Made by a program: the position numbers and the translations under genes
Assembly (NCBI GenBank): GCA_905331475.1
Contig: CAJNYU010003162.1
Span: forward strand, 130,226 to 194,225
DNA length: 64,000 nucleotides
Source of the DNA: Rotaria socialis
Taxonomy: Eukaryota > Rotifera > Eurotatoria > Philodinida > Philodinidae
Direction of reading: 5' to 3'
In this document: one piece after another, positions 24,921 through 39,310 of the stretch
How positions within the stretch are numbered: position 1 is the stretch's first letter
How the letters are laid out: each line of letters begins with the position of its first letter
The notes under the pieces: generated by a model
Database searches by the model: none
What the model was told of the DNA's origin: nothing
The model's input: only the letters and a program-made list of their open reading frames with translations

Positions 24921-25534
24921 TTAAACTTTGAATGAAAAATAATTCTTGATGATGATCAATGAACGTTCATTTTGAAAATAAATCACTTTTATTAATATCT
25001 GTGGTTTTAGTTGTAAATAACCTGTTTCAACATGATCAGCACATTTAGCACGTGCTTTGCCAGTCGTTTTCGATTCACTACCAACTTGTCGACCGATTTC
25101 ATTATTTTTTAAATCCATTACACGTTCTTCAAGTGGTCCCGTTGTATTGTTATCCTCGTGAAGATCAGCAACTTTCTTAGCTTGATCCCGACCAACACTA
25201 ATCGTCATTAAAGCATTCCAATAACAATGACGCAAAGCATCACCAATACCATTATGTAATGTTTTGCCTGGATAACTGTTTTGAGCTTCTGCAGCAGCTA
25301 CATCGGCATTAGTTTTAGCTTTAGCACAATCAAATGGATCAACAAGAAATAGGCATTTAACACCTTCTACTAATGTTGATCCAATCATATTTATTAAAAT
25401 ATTTTTAAAAGCAGAAAAAAACAAGATTTCTTTTACCCGCGTGGTTCACCCCATACTTTATCTACGACTTGTCAAGTTGGTGCAGCTTGAATACAAGCAG
25501 CAATGGCAAGAACAACGACTACGATGAATTGCGT
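24921..25534 (-). pseudogene. Decayed secreted-protein gene with a DALRHCYWNA domain (DUF6973-like)
   Basis: The main frame (25424-24921) carries DALRHCYWNALMT, a His in ADLHEDN and the block MDLKNNEIGRQVG. This resembles a domain (DUF6973-type) known mostly from secreted microbial proteins. Upstream on the same strand (25534-25440) lies a perfect signal-peptide-like run (QFIVVVVLAIAACIQAAPT) that continues into QVVDKVWGEPRG. That upstream part has ACG (25534-25532) where its ATG should be and an in-frame TGA (25474-25472) just after the signal peptide. I found no splice that joins both parts in phase. The simplest reading is a 5'-damaged copy of a secreted gene. The alternative is a shorter live protein starting at 25424, which lacks the signal peptide. 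Its function is unknown. Confidence 0.55.
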
Positions 25535-25981
25535 TGGTATATTTTTCTTATTTATTCGGTGATTTTAAAAACAAAAAATTGTAAAATAAAGTCCTCTTTT
25601 CAGACTATTTTATACTAATCATTTTTCATAGCTACTTATTTTTGTAAATTGATATGCTGCCAAAATCCTGATGCCATTAAAATATTGAAGGATTAAAAAT
25701 GTACTCAAAGAACAGTAATATAGATATTTAATGATATATTCAATTAGTTGAGACTCTTTTCTTTGGTTTCCTTTACATAAAATACCAATCAGTATTACGA
25801 CAAATAGGAAAAAAACAATCAGTCGCAGTCGAAACAACAAAAATCTTATTTTCAAAAACAAAAGCAGAAAAAAACTGAGTAATATATAGCTACACAGTAG
25901 CTACACATTTATTCGTTGATAAATAATTCTATACATATAGAGAGAAAACAAAACGAATAGTTAGAAATAATTGTTCATAAA
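25535..25981. other. Spacer downstream of VIRMA
   Basis: AT-rich gap between the 5' end of the decayed gene and the VIRMA stop codon. The 80-codon hydrophobic frame on the minus strand here has no support. Confidence 0.4.
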
Positions 25982-28900
25982 TTAATGAAATCCACTTGGA
26001 TCATAACGTCCGAAATGATTTCGATGTCTATAAAAAAAAAATATACATATATATACATACAGTTATTTATCTGATATAAATTTATTTTCTTACCGAAAAG
26101 GTTCAAAAGGCATATTCATTGGATAATAATCATAAGGACGATCATCAGAAAAGTCATCACCAGCAAAATACGGTGGAGGAAAATCCATTTCGAATGTACT
26201 AATTCAATATTAAAATCATATTATTGAAAAAATTAATTAGAAAGACAACTAAATAAAATACTTACTTGTAACGTGACGATGGATAGCCATATGGTAAACG
26301 ATCACGAAGACTAAAACCTGCACCTGAAACAAACAAAGAAAATATAAATAGATAATCATAGTTGAGAAAAAATTCTCTTACCTGGATAAGGAAAATTACT
26401 TAATGAAAATGGATAGCGATGACTAGATGATGCACTAGGCCGAAAATTAGTTGCACTACCTCTGCGAGGCCAACGATCCTAAACGATAGAATAGAAAAAG
26501 GTTGTTATTTTCGAAAATTTTAGTTTGAAAAAAATGTTGTTTATCGAATCATGTAAATATAACAAAGATATGTAGATTCAGTTGAATGAATTGACATAGC
26601 AAACAATAGGAATACTTGACTGCTAACCATCAATGAGATGAAATATGACTCGATCAAATAAGCTATGTATTGTGGATAATAAATGTTCTGATAGAAAAGG
26701 ATTCTAAAAGATATTCTTTAGAAGTATTGACTATTTCTAGAGTGATTTTTCATTTTAGATATGAAATAGATATTTTTCATGGGTTTTATGTTTTGTTCTC
26801 CTAGCTTCTCGCTCTATAACAATCATCGTTAAAAACAATAATTTAAATAAAAATATATTTGAACAAGTAAATTAGACAATTAGGAAATTCAATAAAGGTA
26901 CACTCTAAATAAACTTTGGCTATTTACTCGATCAGGTCCTCCATCATTTGCTGATTGCATTGCTGGAAGTAAATCATTTTCATTTCCATTATTGCCTCCA
27001 TTATTATTATTATTATTATTATTATCATTAATATTATTATTATTATTATTATTATTGTTATTATTATTATTATTGTTCAATGATGAATTATTTCCATTAT
27101 TTCCATTTGAATTTTCATTATATTGTTTCTCAAATTCATCGACATGCATTGATGGTGGTCGACTTGTATTTAATGGACGATTACGAAAATGATCTATGCG
27201 TCGTGGAATACCATTTGTTGTATTATTCGTATTAATACCGCCAACTCGAATGTTTCGACGATTATGTCCACGCATTGGTGCACTCCATGGTGTACGACTT
27301 TTCGATACACTTGTTGTTATTATTGATGTATCTACGGTCACTGTGGGTTCTACTGTGACTGTACGTTTCTTTGGTGAAGATCTTTTCAAATAAAAAAGTT
27401 ATATTGTCAGTTTTCTTGTTATCTTAAATAAATCATTACTTTCGTTTTTTTGCTATTTTATCGATAATTTCTTTTTTATATTCCTCAACGAAATTAAATG
27501 TTCCACAATATTTACCAATAAAATCTTCAAGATCACATTTAATCTGCCAAAAAGAATTAAATTAAAAAATTAAAATTAAAAAACTTGATCTATCTGACTT
27601 TTTCATGTGTTTCATCTGGATTTGTTGTTGTATCGTCTTGTCCATAATCAACATCATCAATTAACGCTGGAGTTGGAACTCCAAGCCAATAGAGTTCAGA
27701 ACTTCGTTGATCATCAGTATAATCATTAACAATTGTATAAATAAGACGATTTTGAAATTGAGTGTCAATTGATTCATATTTCGGTAAAATTATTTCACTC
27801 AGTAATACAATTTCTATTTAATTATACAAAAATAAAATAAATTCTATGTATTTAGAGAAGTTTGTTAGTTAAAACAAATAAAATCTGATGGTTTGAAAAA
27901 ATAGTTTGAAGATAGTTGCTTTGAAAACAACGGAGTTTATTTCATCAGAATATAAAATATATCTTGAACAGATTCTAATCACATTATGAAATCGAACTTT
28001 TATATTACTTATATAAGATTTGATTTTATGAATTAATTCTTTTGTAATCGATAGAGCTGAAAAATTCTACTGCATGAAACTGCTTTCATGCTAAAAACAC
28101 ATGTCGTCATACGTGAAAGCAGAAGAAGAAATTATTTGAATATGAAACCCCCTCCAGAACTAAATTTTATTTGGTAGATTTCTATATTTCTAATCTTTCA
28201 TAGCCCTATTATACTGTACAGAATTCCTTTGAATTTTTCTTTAAATTCTACTACGAGTAACATAAAACATTTGCAGAATGAAAATATTTCCTTTATTTTT
28301 ATCACAACGGATGAACCACAAAATTTTTGTTTTACTATGTAAATTCATTTCCGTTGCAATTAGCCCTTTGCTTTTTGGTTAATACGAAACAAATTGGACG
28401 AACAGAAGTTTTATCATAATAAATTACGTGAATAATTTTAATCTATTACTGAAATTATTGACGATTAATAAAATATATTTTAGACAAAAAAAATTACTAC
28501 CGAAATACGAGAAATGTAGTTGTTTTTTGATATTTTCAAGTAGTTGCATTTTTTAAATCGGTATCATTATTACTTAAAACTATTATTATTGATTGAGGGA
28601 GAATAGCTTCTTACGTATAAACTGTTATCAACATATTGGTGAAAGACGTAGAATTAACATCGATCGTTTTATTTTGCAACTATTTTTGAATATTAACATT
28701 TAGGTGATACTATACCCAGGTCGATCGTTCCGGTCACCGGATACTGTAGGAACCGGTTGGAACGATGCGGAAAAATCACCGTGTTCTGGAGGAAAACACG
28801 AGAAGTCGCTGGAACGTGGAAGCAGTATTCCGGTCGGAAAATTTTCTGAGTTTTTCCCGATGATATACTGTCGGGAAGTACTGGAAGTTGGCCGAAATCT

Positions 28901-31900
28901 ACCGGAACAAAATCCGGGAATTTTCGGCCAGAATACTGCTTTCACCGTCCAGCGATTTCCCGTGCTTTCTGGTAGTTTCCCGCCGTACCGCCACGACCTG
29001 GGATGACAACTGTTAATAGATAACGTTGTTGAATCAATAAAAAGTTTCGATTACTAGTAATTCAAACTCATCAGAAAGAAAAAAAAATCTTATTTATCAA
29101 ATTATCAACATAAACAACAAACCTGGTTCATGTTGATTTCCTTTAAGTGATTGAATAATAGTGTTAGCACGTTCAAGAATTTTTTGTAATGTTTGAACAC
29201 ACTGTTGATCCTCTTCGTTTTGTTCTAGAATATCAGAATTACCAATTGTTGGCTGCTTATTTTCATTGTCATGTGCACCCAATGAATCCTATGATTAGAA
29301 TTATATTAGGCAAATCAACACACTGTGAAAGACAACTTTATCTTACATCATTAACAACAGCGTTGATTAAATCAACAAATTTTTCTAATTGACTTTCACC
29401 AGCCGTTGTAACACCAAGTAATTCACGAAATACAGACAATTGTAAACATTGAGTTCGAATAAAACTACAATGGAAATATTTCTCTTTCATTCGAATTTAT
29501 TATCTGCTTACATTGATTCTGGTGTATTTTCAATTGTCATAATTCGTTGTAGAAATATCATTGAAGCAGAAACAGCTTCAAGATAATCTGGTTGTTCCTT
29601 ATCAAATCGCAGATCAAATTCAGCAATTAATGTACAGAGTACTTCTTTATTTTGCATTAAAGTCCTAGATAGAAGAAAAAGTAAAATTTACAATCTTATT
29701 GAATAGTATTTTTGTTCATTGTTGATAGAAGATAAATAAATGGGCAGGCTCGATTGGAATTTTTTGATGAAGTGTTTAAAAACAATTTTGATTTCAAGAG
29801 ATGATCAAGTGGAAAAAAAAGTAATCAAAGAGAAATTATTGTTAACAAATGAAAAAGTGGGTGGCATTTAGAGAATATAATTTTGAACTTCGGATGTGTC
29901 TATAAATCAAATATCTTTTTCTTTGTATTGTGATGGCGAGCGGGATTTTTTTCTCGATATCAGCAAATCAGCTTACATATCTGTTTACAGCTACTTTATT
30001 CATGTGTATGAACGACTGCCTTATTGCACTTTTAGATGAACAAGAAACAGGATGACCAAAAAAGAGATATTTTGGAAATAAATAAAAGTAAAGCATCGTT
30101 ATATCAATATCAAACTACACCTAAAGCTGATTTCACATTATAATCTGTTAGATATTGCACTGAGAACTTTCTTACGTTCGAATCATTTGTAAACCAAAGT
30201 CATGTTCAGCAAGTGAGATCATTGATCGAAGTGCCATTGTTGTTTGTGTCCATGTTTGTTGTTGTTTAGTTGATGACAGTAAACGAAGAATATTTGTTAA
30301 TATATATGATAAAAGTTCTTGATTTGGTAATGCATTAGCAAGAAATTGTAATGGACTATTCAATGATTTTGACGATGAAAGACATAAATTTGCATCACAT
30401 AAAGTTTGAATAATTGACTAAAAATAAATAAATATTGATATCGATATTATTCAATCTATTAAACAAACCATGGTAGCTTCTTGACAAAGACATGTTTCGT
30501 TTGATTCGGCACGTGTATGAAGATAGTCTAGCATATCTTTCATAATCATTGTATATTTTTCATCGGAAGAATTTCTATTTAGACAAATATTACAATGAAA
30601 AAATTCACAAAGCAAAAAAGATAATAGCTTACAAAAGTGATAATAAAGCACATTTTCCGGAACGAATAGCAACAAGTGAAGCAATAAAAGCTACTAGACG
30701 ACCGGAATCACTTATTGATTGTTTGGATGCTTTAGCTGCTTCACTATGATCATTCTTCCAAGCAGATATAAGTTCTTCCATTAATTTTCTACAAAACAAA
30801 AAAAAGAAAAATATTGTAATGTTATTTTCGTACTATGAAAATTATTTATTTTCTTTATCTACTTCATAATAAGTTTAGCCAATTTTGGGCCTAAATCAAT
30901 TAATTGCATACATAAACGTCGAAGAACTTCTTGCATTATCGAATTTGATGTATGGCATAATGCTTGAATTAATTTTTGTAAATACTGATTTCTATCATGT
31001 ATCCATATATAATGCATAACTGTATGATATCGATGAAAATCATCTCTTATTGCATTTGTTTCATTGTCCGTTAATGCCTGTAGTAGAAAATATTCTTTAT
31101 AGAAAATTCTTTCTTCTTCAAAGATTAAGTTCGACAAACATCTGATCATAGACAAATCAATCTATATTTTCTATAGGCATCTCAAAACAAATACGACTAA
31201 AATTAGACTGTAATTGTAGTGTGCGTCAATTTCAATACCTATGCATTTTGTTTTCTTTAGATAAAAATATGTTCGAATATTAGTTTTGAAATTTTCTCAA
31301 AAATTTTCATTTTAAAGGAAATATAACTTTTGAGATTTAATGATCTTGATGGAAAAGATCAATATTCAGAGTAAATTAGATATAACTGGAACTAGAAAAA
31401 GAAGTACAACTTAGTTTTTTAAGTTTATTTCAGATAGAAACTCAGCTGTGAAAACACAACAATTCAAGAAATCTCAAAAAGAAAGTCATCTTCTTTACAG
31501 TTCAGGAATAATTGAATTTGCTTTTTACTGTGTCAGAGGTCTAATTGTAACACATCAATAACAATATGAATATTTATTTCCTCTTGAGTTCTTCATTTAC
31601 AACTGCAGTAGCAGAAATCAACACACGTATTCATTGGCAAACGGCAACATTATCGAAATAGTTGGATAGAACGATTTAAGTTTGGCATTTTCTAAAGCTA
31701 TAAGCAATGTTCAGTAGAATATATTCTGAGAACTACAAACAGAAACTTCGATCTTGTGACTAATTTCAAAACATAATTCAATGATAAATTATCAAATGAT
31801 AGCAGTCCAGTCTTCTAATGCAAAACCAACGATCGAACACTAAATTTATGAATAGTTTAAAGAAAACGTTGATTTCACGTGTTATATGATTGAAATAAAT

Positions 31901-34900
31901 ATCTTTCCAAGCTACAACATTGTTTAAACTTTTTCAATTGTTTAACTTTCAACAAAATGTTTATTCAATAAACATCATATTTTTATAAAGTTCAAATTCC
32001 TTTTAGATGTTTCTAATACTGAAATGAATCTAGTCCCACTTAATATTTTGTAAAAAGAATCGAAATGTTGTTTCCTCATTATTTTTTTTTCAAGTCTAAA
32101 ATCAGAATCGGAAATATAATTGCAGTTCTGAATAACTTTTGGAAACGTTGCATTCCACCTACCCTTCCCGACAAATCTTAACTATAAACGATTTTTTTCT
32201 ACATACATCAAGTACTCGATTAATTTTGAATATTCTCATTGTGAGAAAACTTGTATGATACTATTTCAATAAACTAAATACACGTACGTTAACTGATAGA
32301 TACCATGAGAGAAGAACTAATTTAAAGAATTAAAATATTCAAAGAACAGTAATCAACAGATATATGACTCATTTAGATCGTTAAAAAAAAGAAGATTCTC
32401 ATACGATTGCATCTATAATAATGACTTATGTAAAAATATATGCGAAAAAACGGAGAGTTTTGTCCACGATCATTGATAAATAGTCAAATTAAATAGAAAA
32501 TAAAGTAAAGAAATTCAACCTGTCGAACAGTATGTGGTAACGGAATTGGTAGAAGTTCCGTTAGAAGACATAAACCACTAGTGATCGAATATGGAAAAAG
32601 TGTTGTTAAACGTAGAATTTCTCGAAGAACTAATGTCCAAGAACAATTTTGAACACTTACTAATATTATAAATAGACAAAAAGAAAGTATAGAAGTAATA
32701 TAAGAAGAAAAATAGAAAAACATACTTTGTTCACTATCCAATTGATTTGACCAAGGGTAAGCAAGAAAAGAATCAATCAAATTCGATCGAATAATATCAA
32801 CGTCAGCTAGTTCAGTTGAAGGTGATGCACAAAGCGTTACAGTATAAATTGAAAAAAGTGCATGCACAGGTGTTATATCAACAAACTGTATAAAGAAATC
32901 ATACATGCATCAGTAATAAAATAATAATAAAAATATTTCAAACAAACTTTAGTTTTTCGATCAAGAGCTAATTTTTGTACAAGTGTTTTAAAAATGATTA
33001 ATGCTGGAATAAGTATTCCATATGTTAAAATTCGATCAGGTATACTTAGTGGTGCACCTATTTGCCACGTGCGTAATAATGTTCCTGCGCACTTCTATTT
33101 TTCATTCAAAGAAGAAAATATAAATAAACTTAATTTAAAAATATTAAAAGAAAATAAATAGTTTACTTCAAGAATACTAATTAATAATGAGTAAATTCCA
33201 TGATGATATAATTTTAATAATATATAATCATATTTCAGTTCGACTTTTGCTCCAACAATAAATTGATTTTCAGGTGGTATAGATAAATATTGAACAATAC
33301 GTAGAAGAGTTATAAGACCTGGTGAAAATTCTCCTGAATTATTCGATTCATTGATTTGATTTTTTATTTCATTAATAAGATTCTCAGCTGTTTCTTGCGT
33401 ATAATCAAATGTTTTGATTTTTAATAATGGAGAAAACCAATGTCGCAAACGAATTAATCGCTGATTTGAGTCTATAATAAATTCGCAAACATTATTTACT
33501 GTATATAATAAAAAGCAATTCAGATAAAGTAGAGTACATACGTTTTTCACAAAGATCAAGTAAACGAAGACCATATTGTTCTAGTAATAGAATAGAATCC
33601 GATGTTGCAAATAATTCATAAACGATGCGTGCTACATAACGTGTTTGAACACTAGTTTTTATTAGTTCAATATTTCCTATTAAATAAATTAGACACATAA
33701 CAAAATTGTTAGCATAATTTGCCAGAGTTAAAATGTGAAACACGCTATAGAAAATGTTGCTAACCGTAAAAATATATATTAATCAGTCGTTTCCTGAAGT
33801 CTACATAGATCCATTAAGTAATTCGTATTTGTTTTTGTAAATAAGACATCATCGTTTGTATGATAGTTTACTATAGAGATTTGTTCCGGTATTTGACTTT
33901 CCTACGCGCATTTCTGTCACAAAATATGGGAGAGACTATTTTCTTATAAAATCAACAACATTTTTACATCGTGTTTCACACAATTAAAATTAATAAAACA
34001 AAAAAAGACAGAACTAACCAGATAATTCAATAAAATGTAGTAATGGAAGAAAATTTGATTCCATAGCAATAACTCGAACAATTATTCGACGTTTACTCGA
34101 TAATTTTCTTACATAATGGTGAAATAAAATTAATGACAAAAGACAATGAAGCACTTGTAAAACATCTTTATTATCGAGTTCTAAATCATCTTTCATACTA
34201 AGTAGTTTTAATTCATCGATATAGCTTAATGTCTGAAATGCACACATCAATTGTGGACCAACTGGATCATTATTAATATCTTCAAATTTTGTTTCCTACG
34301 ATAGAAGAAAAAACACTAGAATTAGACTCTATCATAATCTATGTAGAAAAAAGATTCTTACAGCAAAATAAAGAGCTTTTAACAAAAAATTTGGTGTTGA
34401 TATTTGATTAGCAAGATAAATTAAGCCATCAAATGAATTTAAAAATTCTCTTAGAATATCTTCTATTATATTGAATAGATCTTGTCGTTGATTTAATACA
34501 CATAGATGGATAAGAACAGTTAGAGATTTAAGAAAATCATTATCCATCATCAGACGTAAGATTGATGGCCATGGGTTTTCTTTATTTGAAACTTTTGAAT
34601 AAACAACTGGAACAATAGATTGAAACGGCGCTATACGAAAAGATTTTTCTTGAGAAATAAGATCAACAGCGTTAATCAAAATATCTCGAATAGTTGAAAG
34701 AGATATAAGAAGTTGATCAAAAATTAGTTTTCGATCATTTGCTAATGATGGAGATTCGTCCGATGATAAACTTAAAAAGAAAAAATATAAAAACAAATTA
34801 AACAAGAAGAAAACTATTTGAGTTGATCTTGATACGTTTTAATTTGTGATTGAAATAAGTGAAATTCTTCACCAAGATGAATTTTTCTTAGTAGACAACT

Positions 34901-37900
34901 AATCAATGTTATTAATTGTTTCAACTAAGACAAACGATAAAAACAAATAAAATCATATATACTCAATGAATATTTACTTCGTTTCCACTTTGTAATTTTT
35001 GTATTAAACGAAAATACGGTGATCCACGAGTTTCTGATGAAAAACCGGAATGTTGACCTGAAAAATATATCGAATAAAACATTGTTTTTCTTTCAATATG
35101 AAATTTTACCAGTAAACCAAAGGAAACCCGATTTAAAAAACAAACTTTGATCAAGAACTTTTACAATAAGTAGTTTTATTGATGGTGAAATGCATTCATT
35201 ATCATATAAATCTAACAATTTTGAATGATAATCACTTTTCTAAATGAACGAAAAAGAAAAAAAAACAATTCAATATTCGATCCTTTACGAAAGTAGATAA
35301 AATGGCACATACAATCCAGTCATTGGATATATCTTCTGTGAGTACACTTAAATGTCCACATAAGCGAATGCCACATTTTATTAATCGAATTTTAAGTAAT
35401 GTATCTTTCAAGTCAGTAAATTGTTTTGCCATAACATACTCAACATTTATTAATTTATGTGCCCAATCGGTAAGACGTTGAACAGCTAATACTACATAAG
35501 CAATCAAAACAATAAATTTATCAATGTATGTAGCATTATTATGTTAATACAAAAAAAAAACTTTAAATATGATATTTCTAGAAGACTAACTAGTTCTTTT
35601 CAAATAAGAATCGAACACTAAGAAAACGTCCTTTTTTATTCTTTCTGATTCGCAGAAATTTTCTAGTTTTCTACTAGTGATCTTGTTTAAGGTTGCTTTA
35701 TTATTATTTGCTGAAGTCTGCCGCATATACTCATTATATATACAGCAGGTATCAATACTTCATTTTATATTACGATAAGCTCACATTCACTAATACAAAT
35801 CGTTGTACTAAATTGCCCGTTGTTTTGTTTTCACGTAAATCCTATGAGGATTGTCATAAATCAAGACATTGCTACTCATCATCTTTAACATTTTGAATAC
35901 AGATTTTAATCTTCGTAAAACTTAAAAAATGGCACTCTTCAAAATATGGGTTAACTTACTCCAGTTATTTAACTATTGATTAAACCTGTCAATAATTTTC
36001 AAGCAAATAAAATATTTTCTTCCAGTGAGATACAAACCCCTCACTGTAGTAGTTTTTTCTTATTCAAGAAACGTACTCGATGGCAGTTGATCTTTTTTCC
36101 TTGTTCCACGGTTGCTACGAAGAGAGAGCCTCTCAATTCTGACGTCAAACTTTATATATACTGTACTTATTTGACAAAGTATAATGTAAGTTCTTCGAAG
36201 CGAATAAAACCTAATGCGATTTCCTACCTAGTTCTTCATCTGAATCCAAACAAGCCAGGGCAATAGGTAACATTGTGCACATCAATTCTAATGATTCGAG
36301 AAATCTACAATGAACAAGTAAAGAAATAAATTGAAGAAGAAAACTAAATTGAATGCAGTAGACACTTACGTAATATCACAACGATCAATTGATGTATGTG
36401 AAAGTAATTTACGAAAATGAAGAACAAGTTCTTCATTGGCACTACGGTATTTTTCATGATGAGCTTTTTCACACTCAATTTCATAAGATGTTTTCGTGGC
36501 TGAATGGAATGTCTAAGTAACAAAAGAAAAAGTAAACATTGCTTTATGCTATTCAAGTCAAATTTTCAGTCATTTTTATCTTTACTTGAAGAGTAGTAAC
36601 ACGTGTTGATCCACGAGTATTGTATAATGCATCATGCTACAAAAAAAAAATATTTATGTATATATATATATATATATATATCAGCATAAGATAATGATCA
36701 TGATGTTTTTTTTGAATTCTACAATTTTGTATTCGACTATATTTCTTAAATAATCTCTTTAAAAAACGTTTACTTTTCATATTTCTATGTGCTAAACGTT
36801 TCATACTTTAAATTTTTGTTGTTCATCTTCGTTAAATAATAGACCATGAACACTTGATGTTTCACTTTCCGATGTATTATCATCCGACATGTATGCATCA
36901 GCATCCTAGAATAAAATATTGTTCAATAGAAATAGAATTGCTAATGTGATACATACATTTGGAGTTTGTTGTTGATTATGGCTACCGCTATTTGATAAAA
37001 GTGTAAAATTATCTTGTGTTCGCCGAGAATTATCGCCGATGCATGAGGGATGAAGAAATTGACGATCTTCATCTTTTCGAATACTACTATGCATAGGCTG
37101 ATTTGAATATGACAAATGAGAAAATGTCGATGGCATTATTGGAATGGCATTTGGATTTTGAATTGAATTTGAATCATCATTCATCTGATCTGACATGTCT
37201 ATTTGAGAAATAGATGATTGAATAGTAAATTCGATATATATCTAAAAAAAGTTACTAGGACGATATTGTATTGATGTGGTAGAAACTCTTGTGTATTTGT
37301 CATCCATTTCATCAAGTGGTTTATTATCTCCATGTGAATAATCCCTAAAGAAAACAAGTTTGGAAATATACAAAACAATTTAAGATATTTTTACATACGA
37401 TGAAGAATAACCAGTACGTGTTGGTGGTCGTGAACTAAAATTTGATGCAGATTGGGATCGGCTCGATGATGATTGTTGCTGTTGTTGTGAATCATCGATA
37501 CGATTCGAGGAATACGTTTGTTGAGAAGATTGATGACTGTAATCATGTAGGTGCTCGTCTAAAATGAAGCAAAGATACAGTTCAACGATACATAGGGTAT
37601 TATTTTTCATCTTACCATTAAGACGTGATTGTGTTTGTCCAACAAAGTTTGCTGATGTTCGTTGTGATGATACGTGTGAAAAATTTTGTGTCACCTGTGG
37701 TTGTCTTGTTGGTTGTTCAGGTGGAGCAACCCAAACACCATCGGCATGAACTGCTGGCGACGCAGAAACCTTGTCGATAACCGATGCATTTTGCGCATGT
37801 TGTTGAACCACAAATGTAGTAGGAGTCGTATTTGGTGGTGGAGCCATAGCTAACGATAAGGTATCCATCGGATGAACACGATGAGGTTGAGCTGACTGTA

Positions 37901-38679
37901 GAAATTCGACAATTTGTCTGGTATTGTTGGGTGGGTCGTGTCGAGGAGGCTATATAAAGAGTAACCATAAATATTTGTAACTTTTTTAATATTGAAAAAA
38001 AAACAGGCTTGTTCACTTACTGGAGACTTTGGACGAGCTAGAACACCAACAATAGCCAGTGTTAGAGTGTCATATTTTCCCTTAATAATCATCGAGTCCG
38101 TTGGTATCTAAAGATGAGAAATAATGATAGGCTTTAATATAAACTGATTATATGGTTAGTTTTTGAAGTTTACCGAAGTCGATGGATTGTAAACTATATC
38201 GTTTTCATCACGAAAAACTTTTCTATATTGTAATAAAAAATAAATATATTATTTTTCAACAAGAATATGTTTTTATCTTACTTTCCAAGTCGTCGATATC
38301 TCACTCTATCACGATTAGAACGTACATTTAGATTTTTTCCAAAAAATTCTAATTCGCATGGCATTGGTTTTGTTGCTCTTTGAAGTTTAAAAAAAAAAGA
38401 AAATAAATAAATATCATGACAAGCTCTTTCAATTCTTTCCTACCCAATACGTGTAGATGATTTTTCCAAACCAGCCACATTATGGCCAGCTGGTAATACA
38501 CGAATTTCATCAATATATACTGGTTGATCAAATTTGATTTCATCTACTTGAAGAACCTAGAAAAATAAATTGAAGAATAAGCTAATATGACATATGAGCA
38601 TATTTCACAAAACCTGCTCGATTTCTCCATCATGAGCAATTGTATCAAAGAAAAGGATTTCTTGTTGAGATGAACTCAT
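25982..38679 (-). CDS. VIRMA: Protein virilizer homolog (m6A writer complex scaffold), 1978 aa
   Basis: Thirty-eight exons keep phase from ATG 38679 to TAA 25982: 38679-38614, 38556-38444, 38377-38282, 38222-38174, 38107-38021, 37949-37616, 37558-37399, 37344-37256, 37198-36957, 36905-36807, 36636-36586, 36512-36370, 36304-36228, 35491-35289, 35239-35110, 35057-34978, 34924-34815, 34770-34362, 34295-34019, 33676-33542, 33471-33167, 33094-32948, 32885-32726, 32659-32520, 31077-30863, 30788-30633, 30574-30469, 30417-30176, 29664-29512, 29464-29347, 29288-29123, 27813-27599, 27543-27440, 27381-26928, 26478-26382, 26323-26266, 26198-26094, 26027-25982. VIRMA signatures: N-terminal ELLFLDT-like LFFDTIAHDG, PVYIDEIRVLP and LTLAIVGVL; central helical repeats including LLTELLPIPLP and SLAEHDFGL; and near residue 1800 NTSRPPSMHVDEF, almost identical to vertebrates. 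VIRMA scaffolds the WTAP-METTL3/14 complex and directs m6A to 3' UTR/stop-codon regions. Gln/Ser-rich (about 310-355) and poly-Asn (about 1815-1850) tracts are local additions. The longest introns are 1442 nt (31078-32519) and 1309 nt (27814-29122). Confidence 0.95.
26996..27075 (-). repeat. Coding trinucleotide repeat giving a poly-Asn tract in VIRMA
   Basis: A run of ATT/ATC (plus strand), read as AAT/GAT codons on the coding strand, encodes about 30 Asn residues interrupted by few Ile, Asp and Gly. It lies in the VIRMA C-terminal region just after the conserved SRPPSMHVDEF motif and stays in frame. The nearly uniform AAT codon use means it can expand by replication slippage. Confidence 0.9.
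28715..29002. repeat. Foldback repeat family, copy 2, inside a VIRMA intron
   Basis: A 288-bp palindromic element with ends CCCAGGTCG and CGACCTGGG. Its two arms (about 28715-28850 and 28865-29002) are imperfect inverted copies sharing GGAAGCAGTATTCCGG and its complement. It is much GC-richer than the surrounding intron. It lies wholly within the intron 27814-29122 and would form a strong hairpin in the pre-mRNA. Both strands show chance frames of 80-100 codons across it. Confidence 0.88.
36658..36680. repeat. (AT)n microsatellite in a VIRMA intron
   Basis: Dinucleotide AT run in the intron between exons 36905-36807 and 36636-36586. Confidence 0.9.
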
Positions 38680-39310
38680 CGTTTTTGTATTGTTAACATC
38701 TGAAAATTTTAAGGAACTATGAGCACAAGAATATTTTTTAAATCTTATTCAGTTTCATTTACGCATGCACTCTTCTCTTGTCTCTATTTTATTATGACAA
38801 ATGAGCCAATTGATCATTGGTCAACAGTTCAAACCATTTTCAACACGATAATAGTATGATGCTGGTAACCTGAGACATCTATCAAAGATGCTTGTTGGCA
38901 GCCGCATATTAAAAAAGCGTCAACTACGATAGCAATAGATTGATTTAGAAAAAAATGAATCGAAATTAGTAACTAAATTGAATGTCATCAAGAAAATTGT
39001 TATGGTAAGTGAACTTTTGCTTAGTCTGTCTCTTTCTCACAACTGAGTTCAATTAAAATAGATCACGTCTTAACTCTTCCATGTGTTAGAATGATAAAAC
39101 ACAATATTATTTCTTAGGAACAGATGGTCTTATAATAATAAAATTGTCTATGTCGCATATAGCTACCTCTAGCATCATATATTGGTGTAGATTCATTCGG
39201 ATATAGTAGTTCTATTACCAGTTTTTAAAGTCTGATGAGAGATTCTCTTCGTTTTTCAATCTTTATCTTTTATTAATATCTTGGCACGTAAAGCTACGAA
39301 AAAGCCTATA
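38680..39310. other. Upstream region of VIRMA
   Basis: Contains the splice acceptor AG (38700-38701) 20 nt before the VIRMA ATG and presumably its promoter. Otherwise featureless AT-rich DNA. Confidence 0.45.

Noticed and set aside
26992..27192. Leu-rich frame on the plus strand
   Set aside because: Antisense of the poly-Asn codons of VIRMA.
28700..29006. Frames of 81 and 100 codons on opposite strands
   Set aside because: They fall wholly within the palindromic foldback repeat; frames on both strands are a by-product of its inverted arms and higher GC.
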